Shown: one piece after another, positions 1-11,700 of the stretch
How positions within the stretch are numbered: position 1 is the stretch's first letter
How the letters are laid out: every line of letters begins with the position of its first letter
From: Metellina segmentata
Lineage: Eukaryota; Arthropoda; Arachnida; Araneae; Tetragnathidae
Assembly: GCA_947359465.1 (NCBI GenBank)
Contig: OX375872.1
Location: 126,802,337-126,866,336, forward strand
Length of the DNA: 64,000 nt
Direction: 5' to 3'
Notes under the pieces: model-generated
What the model was told of the DNA's origin: nothing
Databases searched by the model: none
Seen by the model: only the letters and a program-made list of their open reading frames with translations
Program-made: the position numbers and the translations under genes

Positions 1-232
1 GATTAAAGCTTTTCCAATGCCACTCCTCTTTTGAATATTTCTACTTAGTCTGACTAGAAATATTTTCAAACATTCATTTCCCCTTGAGAGCACATCTTAA
101 GGTGTGTATGGGCTTCACAAACCCAGCGTAAGTTTACTGCCTCTATCTGTTGGTAAACATGTGGGTCATGAACTCAGGATGCCCAAGTGATCTTCCTTTT
201 CTTTTTCCCCTTCATCCTTTTTTTTCTCAATT
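1..232. other. Unassigned AT-rich sequence upstream of first repeat
   Basis: I see no exon, RNA gene or repeat here. It probably belongs to the intron or upstream part of the TRRAP-like gene. Confidence 0.4.
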
Positions 233-653
233 CAGGGTGGTAACAGAACATGGGAAATCGGGGAATTCTCAGGGAACTTTTTAATTCTGGAAAGATAGTG
301 GAAATCTCAGGAAAAATTTCCAAATTTCACAAAAAATCTGGGAAATTTTGATAATTTAAAACGACAACTATTATCATTTGTCCCATTTAAATTTGTGCAA
401 TTACGAGTACTTTTGAGAATCTAATAAATCGTATTCGGCGAAATTGTAATTCGAATAAAGAACACTGCCGTCATAATTTTTTAAAACAGCCACTGCCGGT
501 TTATTTTTTGGGGCCTGCAGCGTTTTGTCACTGAGGCCGGAAATACAACATGTGGTATGCAATATGAAATTCGTGTTACTAATGATTTTTTTTTTGTGCA
601 TTAAATAATCTTTTTTGCTTGCAATTGCATTTTTGTAGAATTTTTTATGGATA

Positions 654-1692
654 CAATAAAACCCCGATTTATTGAGTTTCTACTTTAACCAAGCTGTCAA
701 ATATTTCTAGGATTTTTTATTTGGTCCTAAATTTTCCATTTTCAAAACTACCGAAAAAAATTATGAACTTGATCTTATCAACACTCAGGGAAACGAAATC
801 CAACAACACTACCCCCTTTACTTTACATTGTATCACGCACTAAAAGCTATTGAATATATAGAACAACAAGAAGAAGCGACACCAGCAATCCTGTTAATTA
901 AAAAAAAAAGTCGAAACATTGCTGCATGAAAGCACCATACTAACGTAAAACAAAAAACAATTAAGGACTTTTTTAAGTAAGAACTCTTTAATTATCGTAA
1001 CAATATAAATTGCATGTGGTATATCTGTATAACTTTTGTACTTGTTAAAATATACACATAGCTGCCAATCCTTCCGGATTACCCGTAAACTTTCCGATTT
1101 TTCATAATTTTTCCAGTTTTCCGGCCGGAAACAAGTTTTTTCCGCTTTTTGCATTTTTTAAAGATTATTGCAAGATTATAGATTACTAAGCATTCCTAAC
1201 TTACGTGTTACCCAAGTAATGTGGAAATAAATATTATAGCCAAGAATAGAAATATATTATAATCAAGAATTGTGCATTTAAATTATGCTATTAAATGCTA
1301 TTATTAAGATACAAACAGAAACCTGATGTATGTTAAACTGTTATGTATACAACTTAAGGTTTATAGTTATTTCCTAAAATTAGTTGAAATTGAGATTAGT
1401 TTTAAGTTTTCTAAAGGATTATATTACTGATATTACTAATATTTTTAATTTAAATCATAAATATCTGCCCTTCGGATCATATTTTTAATAAAATGTCGAT
1501 GCCAAGTATGAATAATAAATTTTTCTGTGTTTTACTCAAAATCTTCTGTTTTTTTACCTTATCCAGTTTGGCAGCTATGCATACATTTAAACGTACATGG
1601 TTTATTTTATTTACATTTTTGCTTTAACCGAGTTTTTCGGTTATCTGAGTTAGTATTGATCCGCATTAACTTGGATAATTGGGATTCTACTG
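654..1692. mobile_element. pogo/Tigger-like MITE inside copy 1
   Basis: The left end is CAATAAAACCCCGATTTATT; read inward, the right end is CAGTAGAATCCCAATTATCC. Both are preceded by TA (652-653 and 1693-1694), the Tc1/mariner/pogo target. The right end continues into the 'cggataaccgaaaa' style typical of Tigger termini. It is itself interrupted at 1061-1575. Confidence 0.72.
1061..1575. mobile_element. hAT-like MITE with GCTGCCAA ends, inside the pogo-like MITE
   Basis: Ends are GCTGCCAATCC and AGTTTGGCAGC. Flanking octamers TACACATA and TATGCATA agree at 6 of 8 positions, suggesting an old 8-bp duplication. It is 515 bp and non-coding. Confidence 0.68.
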
Positions 1693-1824
1693 TATTTGCA
1701 ATGTGTGGATACTGTATATCGATACCAATCACGTATCACAACATTTATTTAAGGAATTGTAAAATCAGGGAAATTTTTACGACACTATCAGGGAACTTTT
1801 TTCGAGGATTTTGTTGCCACCCTG

Positions 1825-2647
1825 TAATTACTTCACATTATCTCTCTTGTGTTTGGTGCAGCTGGGCCAAATATGGCCCTTGAGCCATAAAATCGAAAAA
1901 CAACCAAACATTATTTTCATATGAAGTGCTCAAGATTAGAGAAGGCTCTGTGTTTTGTACATGACTTCATTTGATACACCACAAAAATTGAATTACAAAG
2001 AGCATCTCATTTTCGTCGGCTGGTACTGCAAACAACTATCAGACTATTCTGAACTTTGTATGATTTGTCTGTTTTATGCAGGATAGAACAAAAGAACGAC
2101 TTGCTAAAGATTTTGTTTATGTAACACATAATTTAGGTAGATTAATTGTATTTTTAATGATAAAGTATATTTGTGGTTATTTTTGGAGTTCATCAAATCA
2201 TACCAGTATCAATACCATCTCTTGTAAGTTGTGTATCCTTTATTATACAATACTTTTTACTGCATTTAAAAACACATCGAAAGTACTTTTGATTCATGTT
2301 GAGGATTAAAGAATGCTTTCAGTATATTTATATGCATGATCGAATTTGAATTTAAAAGCTTGAAATAGCTTTGCACATTTCATGCTGGATTTAAAAAGGA
2401 ATTTGGGACTTCCTGAAAGGAGTTGGTCTCTTTACCCGAAAAGGGTGTTCTCTCTGAAATTGAAGAGCAATTTCATTTACGTTGTTATCAAATAATTTTG
2501 CACCACCCCAACATATAAACTATTTTCTTTTATTAGTATCTTGCAATAGCAAAGGTGTTGTGAATATTTAAATAGTTTTTTATTTCACTCTTCTGTAGGT
2601 ATGTTATATTTTTCTTATTATTTCTATCTCTATGCCCTTCTTTTTAG
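1825..2647. other. Non-coding stretch before the first recognised exon
   Basis: I see no exon that supplies the 1-nt overhang needed by the exon at 2648, and no repeat I recognise. Confidence 0.4.
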
Positions 2648-2774
2648 GTCCTTACTCTTTAGCACCTGAAGCATGGCCATTGTTTCTTGTTCCTTTGCAC
2701 ATTACTCTTTTAAAAAAATGTTTAAGAGCTATGAATTTGTTTAACTATCCAAGTTGGGTAGAGGATGAAAAAGC
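2648..2774 (+). CDS. TRRAP: TRRAP-like exon 1 of window
   Basis: Flanked by ctttttag and gcgtaagt. It begins with the last two bases of a codon and reads PYSLAPEAWPLFLVPLHI, ending WVEDEKA. Only this frame is open. It fits the helix pair before the 'KEEKEVLEHF' region of human TRRAP. No upstream partner exon was found in the window. Confidence 0.75.
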
Positions 2775-5700
2775 GTAAGTAATATAAATGTTTTTAATAT
2801 ATATATATTTGTTGTTCAATTTTTGCTAAATTGTGAAAATGTTTTGTTCAGTTTACTTTTGCCGTAACTATTGACATTTAATGATGAACACTAAATTATT
2901 CATTTAGACTCGTTTTAAAAATTCACTTTTAAATTTGAATATGTTGGTTTACATTGAAATTCTCTCTTAAAAGAGCGGAAGTGCTGTTTATTTGAGAGTC
3001 CTGAATCCACAAAAATCTGCAAATAAGTTCAATTTGTCACATTGTTAAATAGATTTAATTTGTAATAATATGGGTTTAATATAGGAGTTAATGGACTAAA
3101 GTGCATTTGAAATGGTTATAAAGTTTGAGAATGCCATTTTAACTGATTTTTATTGCCAATACTTTATTAGTCACTATAATGTTAGAAAGTTATTGCTAGA
3201 AAATGTTTCCCTTTTGAAATTTCAAGTGGATTGGAGTGCTGATCTATTTATTTTGCTAATTCCTCCGTTTCAGTGTAATCTTCACAAATTTTAACTAGCT
3301 ATATTTCCTAGTGCATTAATGTTTTACATAAAAAAAATGTTTAAAGAAATCAAAACTACCTTGAAACTATACTGTAATCTGCGTATATCTTATCCAACAA
3401 TTTTAAACTTGTACAGAGAAGGAATTAAAATCATAAAGATCTTCTTTAAATCATAAAAATTTGATTTAAATAAAATAAATCTGATGTTTTTTTTTTTTTA
3501 ACCTGATTTTTCATGCCCTGATTCAAATCACAAAATTCTTGTGTTTTAGCTCTGATTTTGAAAAAAATTTTCAGAAGATTGCAGAAATAGTAAGTGAGAA
3601 TACTGTGTGACATCGATTATATTTATTCTCTAACAAATATTAAGTAGTAATTTATCTACTTGGATGTATCTCTGAAATTTTGTTTATTGTTTTTCAGCAT
3701 GCTCATTAAATTAAAAGCTCAAAATTCTTATTTTGTACTATCATTTTATTCTTTGATTGCTTGATTCCTGGTATGGTAATTTAAATTTGTCTACCAATCA
3801 ATCAGGGCATACTGCTTATTTTACTAATTTCAATTAAAACGATTTTTACCTTTTTGTTTCTACTGTATCAAACAATTTTAAATTCTTTCTATTTCAATGC
3901 ATGAAATGAACATGTAAGGCTCATGAAAGTGTGTTCATTCATCACCTGTCTTTGTATTGAGCAAGCTCATATCTATGAAAACAACCAAAATGTAAAATAA
4001 AATCTGGTATTCCAAATTTATCTTTTTGTCTAAGTAGTAAAACTGAAATGCTCTCAAGATAAAATTTGAATTTGGTATTAAAAATTTCAATACCATATGG
4101 GATGTTATGATATTGAAATTTCTATTTTTTAATCTTATCTACATTTATTTTCCTTGTCATGCAATGTACACCTAATTCTGTTTATGCACGAACCTTTTTA
4201 AATAAATTTGATTTAACACGAATTCAAAATAAGTATTTCATTCTCTTTTTATGCGAGTCATTTTGATATAACATGAGCGGGCCAAGCCAATCTCTAATAA
4301 TATTTTTTACCTAAATTCTTAAAAAAAGTTTTTATCTGTGACATAGTAGTATAATTTCTATATTACACGCACAAATAGATTGCATAACAGCTAGTTTGTG
4401 AGTTTTAAAACGCGTGTTTTCGTTTACCAATGTGTACATCTAGGTAGGTTTGTATGTTATATGTATCATCAACGTTTTTATTGAACTTAGTCATTGATGT
4501 GTGGAAGAAATTCTCAATTATGGGTTGCATCAATCAGGTTGGATTAGCATTAACTGAATTAAAACCAGCAACTTTTAATGCATGTTTAATAGTGGTTTAG
4601 CCACAATGTCAGCGTCCTTAATGCAACCGAATTTCCAACATCATATTGCAAAGGCAAACACAGTTGGTGGAGAAGGATTCGATAATCTGTCATTTGAAGA
4701 TATTGAATAATTGTTAACCGACAAGGCGAATATAGTGATAATGAAGAAAAGGATCCTGTTCTAAATGCAGATTTAATAAGAGAAGTTTTGGAACTGGCCA
4801 GAAAATTGGGTTATCATTTTGTCAAACATGACCCTAATAAGGAACGCGCTGGGAAGTTTCCACGTGAACTGAAGTTGACAGCCTCTTACAGAGAATTATA
4901 TAATGGCCTAACCAAAACACAAACACAGTGATTAATAACTGAATTCATTTGGCATGACAATGTCCACAGCATTTCTAGTGATAGCAGTGATATTCCTTTC
5001 ATATGCAAACGTATGCGCCATTTATTGTCAGAAAGTGGAAATGAATAAAATCTTGCTTTGTGTAAAACAGATTTCATTTCAAATGCAAATTTACTTCAGT
5101 GCATTTTTATTACATCTCTATTTTGTTGAAATAAAATAATAAGCTTAAAACGAATAATTTTATATTGATTTTTAATTAGTTTTACTGATGTTTTAGATTC
5201 AGAACCAATCTTCTTTTCTTTCATAGATACAATGTCTTTTTGTACACAAATGATTTTTACACATATTCTTTAGGAACATGTATATTGTGTAAAAACAGAA
5301 TTCTAGGTGTATTTTAATTATTGGCATGATGCACAGACCAGAGATGGCAGATTGGGCCAAGCCCAGAGAAACCCGCTGGGTTATTGGCAAAGAAAAAGCT
5401 AGGCAAAGAAAAAAAAAGCAAAACCTCAAACCCTAAAGAAATATGCGATCACAATACGCCCCCCCCCCCCTCCCCCCTCCAAAAATAAATTTTCTGGCTA
5501 AGCCCTTGGCTTTAGGGACATAAAACTATTCAACCAAACTTAGCTATTTTTGTTTAAAATTTTTTTAAATGGAGGTAATTTATATTTTTATATGTCAAAC
5601 ATAAAAAGATAAGAAATTCGAATAATATTATACATGTATTTACAAATGCCTAGAAAAACCCACTAAAACCCAGGCTGGGTTTTTGTCCAAAAACCAGGGG

Positions 5701-8700
5701 TTTTGCCAACCCTGGCACAGACTCTATGTAATGAGGACAGTTAAATTCTACTTTTCCATTGGCTAAAACCTTCAGCATAGCATGTCCCAACTAATATTGA
5801 ATCATGAACCTTTTTACATAGTCAACAATTCCTTTAAACTTATTTTTACTTCATAGCCTTTTACCATTTTGTAAATATATTTAACCCTCTGTGTTTAACT
5901 CATTGTTTCTTTATACAATCAGGTGTAAATTCATTTGCTCATCCTGCGATGTCAGCTGGTTTTACCTTTAACTGCTTTATTTTTATGTTCATCCTGTTAT
6001 TCTCCTGTTTGGACATTTTTAAAATCTTAAATCCATTATTAATACTGTTAACCCTTTTTGATGTCATCCTTTATTTCATTAATATTTTCGGCAGTGCTCA
6101 TGGATATCGCACAAAAGCTAGCCCTCTTAGAGCTACAGTAATCTTACACCCTAGGCAATCTTAGAGAAACAAAGCCTCTTCTATGAGTTTTGGAAACTTG
6201 TGGCATACATAATGCGTGTTTTAGTAAATGGAAAATTTTGAATCATGGAATTTTGTCTAACATTTGAAAAATTGTATATATTTTTATTAGCATAAAACCT
6301 AATGGTCAATTTTATCAATTACTAGTATTTGCTAATAGCTAATTTTTGGCTTATATTTTTGAAAAATATTCTAATATTTTTTAACTTTATTTTGGAATAA
6401 TTTTCAGTGCTTGCATTATTTTTTTACTTTTCAGCTCAGCTTCTTACCTAGAGCAAGCTTCAGAAAAGTTTTTGCTGAATGCATTGATGTGAGTTTCACT
6501 TGTTTTTTCATACCTTCAAATTTGTTTTTATGTTGTATTATTTTATATTATGATGATTATTATGATAAGATATATTTTGAAGCTGCATATAAATCTTAAG
6601 TGTGTTATTAAACCTTGTAAATAAGAAAAAAATCTGAAATTCTTAAGGAGAATGAATTTATAAATATATAAATGAAACAAGAGACCTGCAAATTATGAGT
6701 TGGGGAATAAACTTATTTTAAGATTTAAATTATTTCAAAGCGATGCTGAAAGTACTTAAATGTTTCAATAAGAAACTTGTTCAGGGTTCCCACAGGTGCT
6801 TAGAAAATGCTTATTTTGACCTTCCATTTCTAAGGGCCCTTAGAAGTGCTTATTTTGCATCAATAGTCCTTAGAAAGTACTTATTTTCCTTTGAAAACAA
6901 AATTCAGTGTTTTAATGACGATATTTTTTCACAATATTTCCGATTTCTTTTTAGCAGCTGATCAGCGATAAAACTGCTTACAAGTACGGTTTTGGTGATG
7001 ATTCGGGAACTGGCTTGCTTCAATGGCAACCCTTGATACGCGATATGCAAATCGTCGATTGATTCTTGATGAGCTCATAATACACTTTCAAAACTTGAAA
7101 ACCCATGAAAATCGGTCTGTTTTCGACTGAGTGGCTCTTGCAATGCACTAAATAGTTGCCCTGATAGAGGAAACGAGAATACAATCATCAATGTTAATTA
7201 TTTTTGTTTTAGTCAGTTAATGCCTAGTGCATACATCCAGTTTTTCAACGTGCGGCACTGAGGCTGCAAAGCAAGTGCGGTCTGAGATACATTAGATCCA
7301 ATAGAGCTGTGCACACATGCCTTCAGCGCCGCTGGGACGAGCAACGTCCAACTTGCGTACAATTTGTTCTGCAGTTTCCCACAGCGCCGCAGCTTGCCGC
7401 ATACGCGTCTCCGTTCTGAAGTACTTTGTTTTCATAAATAAATAGAATATAAATAATAATTAATAAATGGTTTCATCCAGTAATGTCTATTTTGTTTCAA
7501 AATATACTTTTTTGTATACAAAGTAAGCGAAATAAACATGTTTTCTTCCATTAGGATATTTATCGCAAATGGCACGAAATGAGTACTTGCGTCATTTCAC
7601 GGTTTTGTGTGCATAGTTGGGCTTAGGTGTGTACACCAGGCCTAACCGCGAGTGCAATGTTTTAATAATTTATCATATTTATGGGGAAGTGTATTTTTAA
7701 GTTTGTAGGTGAATCCAAAAAAATGTAAAGATAATTTATTTTAATTAATACTGCTATCTGAGTAGCAACCTAATGTGTTGCAATTTTTTTTTAAAATCTG
7801 TCTTTTTTTACGCTTCTAATTCTTTGTAAAAAGTATCCCAGTAAAGATGTATAAAGTAAAATGTTGAAGATATTCAGGGGTGATTCTGCTCCTAAAATTT
7901 GAAGCAATCGGTTATCAGTTTCGAAAGTAAACCCAACCTACTCGATTGAAAAAAACAGAAGGGAAAGATCGCAAAAACGTAAACCAGAGTGCTGGTTTAC
8001 GTTTTTGCTGGAGAACCGAGCTGTCAGAACCAAGAATAGTCGGGAATTTCATGAATCGGGAAAAGCCGTTTGAAAACTGGAAATTTCGGACTCTTATCGT
8101 ATTTGGCCGCTGACCGAAAGCGAAAGTAATTTTTCCTATGCTTCCTATGCTCCGTTTCCATCGTCAGCCTAGATGATTATTTTCTAATTAATTTTGTTTT
8201 ATTAAAATGCACTATATATCTATTCACAATATAAAAATTCCATTTTATTTTTTTCCCATGTCATAAATTTTATAGATTTATCATAGTTTTTGCATAGCTC
8301 ATGATCCGTTTCGGTTCACTGGAAAATGTTTTCTTCGAAATTCATTTGGTCTCCAATCCAGTCAAATTTGACTCTGATGTATGCAACTTGCAATCCTTTT
8401 CCATCCTTTTAGTAAAGGAATCGTTTGCCACTAATTTTACTTTATTGAAGCCTCCGATGTGCCAATAAATGGACAGGGTGGTAACAGAACCTGAAAAACC
8501 GGAAGTCGGGTAATTCTCAGGGAATTTTTTATTTCTGGAAATCTCAGGGAAAATTTCCAAATTTTACAAAAAATCAGGGAATTTTTGACAATTTAAACGG
8601 CTACCATTGTTGTTTGTCCTATTTAGATATGTGCGATTACGAGTACTTTTGAGAATAGAATAAATTGTATTTGCCTAAATTGTAATTCGAATAAAGAACC

Positions 8701-11700
8701 TTAGCGGCGTAATTTTTTAACACCGCGAAAACCGCCATTTTTTTTGCGGCTGCAGCATCTTGGTCGCCGTGAGGCTAGCGATACAACTTGTGTTAATTAT
8801 TTTTGTTTGCAATTACATTTTTGTAGAATTTTTGTATGTTTGCATTTGTTTCAATGAATAGTGTGACAATGTAGGGTCAGGTGTAAAAAGTTCACAATCA
8901 TAGTATTTTGCATTTTTTCTCCAGTTTTTTCAGTTGCAATTTTAGAGTTCCATTAAGGTTTCCAACCCTTACAATAACAATTAAAATATCAGTAGAGAAA
9001 AAATACAAAATATTTGTGGAGAATGATCCTTTTACACCCTCTGACCTTAAATATTTAAAATAGTGTTGTGTGGATACTGTATATCGATACCAATCACGGA
9101 TCACAACATTTCTTAAGGGAATTGGAAAATCAGGGAAATTTTTGCGAGACTATCAGGGAAATCATGGAAATATCAGGGAACTTTTTTTCAAGGATTTTGT
9201 TGCCACCCTGATGGATTTACTTCTTATTTCCATTATGAATTTATGAAAGCGTATTAGGAAATAATTACTGGGGTAATTTCCATTCCATAAGCAGGCTGAA
9301 GCTGCAGACATTCCAAGGTAAGCAATATAATTTCAAAAACAAAAAGAAGTTTAAAATAAAAAAATTTCGAAAATGAAAGTGTTGGTGGATTAGGGAGGGG
9401 CCTGACCCAGACAACACAAAATTGTGTTTCCTTCTTATGAGCAGCAGTATGCTAAAAAATTGCTCATTCACTCCCTCAAAAGCTATTAAAAAGCAAATAC
9501 AAAACAATATCTCGATATTAAAAAAAGAGTTGCTGTCGCAGGATTGAAAACTTGGTTGTTTAGCTCGATTCTTAGACGTTTTCCCGAGAAAGTACAGATC
9601 ATAAAATTAAGAAATTAACATGGTTTGTTCTTCATTGTGTTCCCTGGACAATTTTGAAGATTTTTTTTCCAATGTGGCTCTTAGTTTCAGGTTTATTAAA
9701 TGTCAAAATTGAAAAAGCGAAATTTGAAACGCGAGTGAGCAAAAGACATACAAATTTTCAGTCTTCAGTCGCGATTTTTTAGAGTATCTCTAAACGTAAA
9801 TATTTTTAACGTGTCAAATTTTTTTAGAAATTTCAATTTGGTTCCTGATGATATTTTTTAAAATTCGGGACATTTGTTATTTTTTTGTTAAAACTGTCAT
9901 ATCTATATCTTAGTACTATTAGTTTTTAAATTTGAAAGCATCACAGTATACTTAAGAGTGTGCTCTTTCTTATGGTACAATTATTTTTGAAATTAGTTAA
10001 TAAATAAATTCGATGCAATCAAAAGTTGGACATACTAATTTCGTACTTTAGCGATACGCGTTCATTCTTATTCACAGAAATTAAGGTTACATTTTCTGAC
10101 TAACGAGGTTACCAGATGCCCTTGAAACTCGTGTGACGTCACGCTCGTTTCCCGCTCGATTCTCAGAGGATTTGCCGATTAGGAACAGATCAGAATATTA
10201 TGAGATTGACATTGTTTATTCAAAATTGTACAGGGAACAAGATGGAGATGGTTTTTTACTACTGGGGCTATTAGTTTAGATTGCATTAAGTGTTTAAAAA
10301 AGAAGTGAATCACTTGCAACAAGAGTGTTGGTTTGCGAAGCAAACCAAATGGGATTGCGTAGCATTCTCCCGGGTTTGGTGAGCTGGGGCCGAACCCCCT
10401 GGTATGAAAATAATAAGAAAATAAATCAAACTCGCGACAGCAGCTGGGAGACCCGCAACACCAAGTCTGGTCCTGATCAAACTTGACTCTTTATTTCCCT
10501 TTTTATAAAAGCAAATGCACTGCGAAGAGAAAAAAGAAACATCTAAAGTTTTTTCTTGTGGTCCCCATTCTATAATTTGTTTATGTACTTGCATGTCACT
10601 AATACGCGTACACGTAAATGCCCATATATTAACTGCTGAATTTTGTAAAAATCAGACGGCTTAATCAGACTGCTTATCTCGAAAAATCTCACTTTAGTGT
10701 AGTCATTAGTCGTGTAAAATTTTTGAAAATAGACTTGAATATTAAATTTTTTACATACTACTGTTATAAGATTAGCTAATCTGTAAAGAGCATCTCCACT
10801 TGGCCGAAAGTTAGGTATTACATTGTATAATACGTTTTTTTTTCAGTGTTTTACTTAAGTCCTTAGAAAGTCCTTATTTTGTCTTAAAAAGTGCTTAGAA
10901 AGTCCTTATTTTGTCTTAAAAAGTCCTTATTTTGAGTTAGGAAAAAAGAGTGGGAACCCTGTTGTTTATATGAGTAATTTGCCGACCAACCGGTTTAGTG
11001 GTCAAGGTGTTGGCCTCTTGATCGGAAGGTTCCTGGTTCGAATCTGGGTCAGGGGCATGGATGTAAATTGTCCTTTGTTAGGGACAATGATGGTGCCCCT
11101 TCACAAGTGACCATCCCTTCTGGCCTGTATAAGGCTACAATGACTTCGGTCAATTCTGTACTGTACTGTATTTCTGTATTGTATTGTATTTGTCTTTGCA
11201 ATCTGTACCCAGCCTTGCCATTGGAAATATAAAAAAAAATATGAGTAATTTTATTTTAATACTAATTGATATTTCTTATTCAAACTGGAATTCTTCAAAT
11301 TGATATCTCTTTTGCTTATTTAGTTTAACTCTTAACTCTTTTTGCCAATTAAATCAATTTTATATTGTGAATTACAATGTACTATAAATGTTATTGACCC
11401 CAAATATCAACTATAAAATGTTTTTCAGGAATTGTTAGGTTTGGCTTCACTTAATGCCTCAATACGTGTAAGTATTTGTGACTTGTATTTTTAAGTTCTG
11501 TGAATCATCAAAGAAACTGTAGACCTAGTTCGGTGTCTGCATAGAGCTGTTGTATTAGTAACTATTGGGATTTTGCAAAATGCAAAGTCATCAATGATAA
11601 CACAATCTTAAATAATTGAAAAATACAAACATAATTTTTTTAAACACCTTTCTACAATTTGCTAGATTAGCTTTTAGCTTTTATATTTTTAATTTGATTC

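Larger units (their letters stand above)
233..1824. mobile_element. CAGGGTGG-family DNA transposon copy 1 (5-bp TSD), carrying nested insertions
   Basis: The left end is CAGGGTGGTAACAGAAC and the right end TTTGTTGCCACCCTG, so the termini are inverted. Flanks are CAATT and TAATT, a near-perfect 5-bp target duplication. No transposase is visible. TIR and TSD length resemble the hAT group, but the class is inferred. A pogo-like MITE sits inside. Confidence 0.82.
6782..10961. mobile_element. CAGGGTTCCC-family DNA transposon (4.2 kb, 5-bp TSD)
   Basis: Ends are CAGGGTTCCCACAGGTGC and AGAGTGGGAACCCTG, with a perfect TTGTT duplication on each side. Subterminal motifs (CCTTAGAAAGT.CTTATTTTG) occur at both ends in the same orientation. 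No intact transposase is visible. The interior holds a CAGGGTGG-family copy (8474-9210), repeat blocks shared with 36.6 kb and 59 kb, and a perfect hairpin. Class is probably hAT-related, by inference from TIR and TSD. Confidence 0.8.

Noticed and set aside
2064..2102. Possible upstream exon (cag | DRTKERLAKDFVY | gtaaca)
   Set aside because: Its phase cannot join the exon at 2648, and the peptide does not resemble the expected TRRAP segment.
10310..10594. 94-codon minus-strand frame
   Set aside because: It lies in the hairpin repeat block and resembles no transposase or host protein.
10981..11055. Functional tRNA gene
   Set aside because: Has A and B boxes but no proper acceptor pairing, and it is followed by a SINE body and A tail with target duplication.
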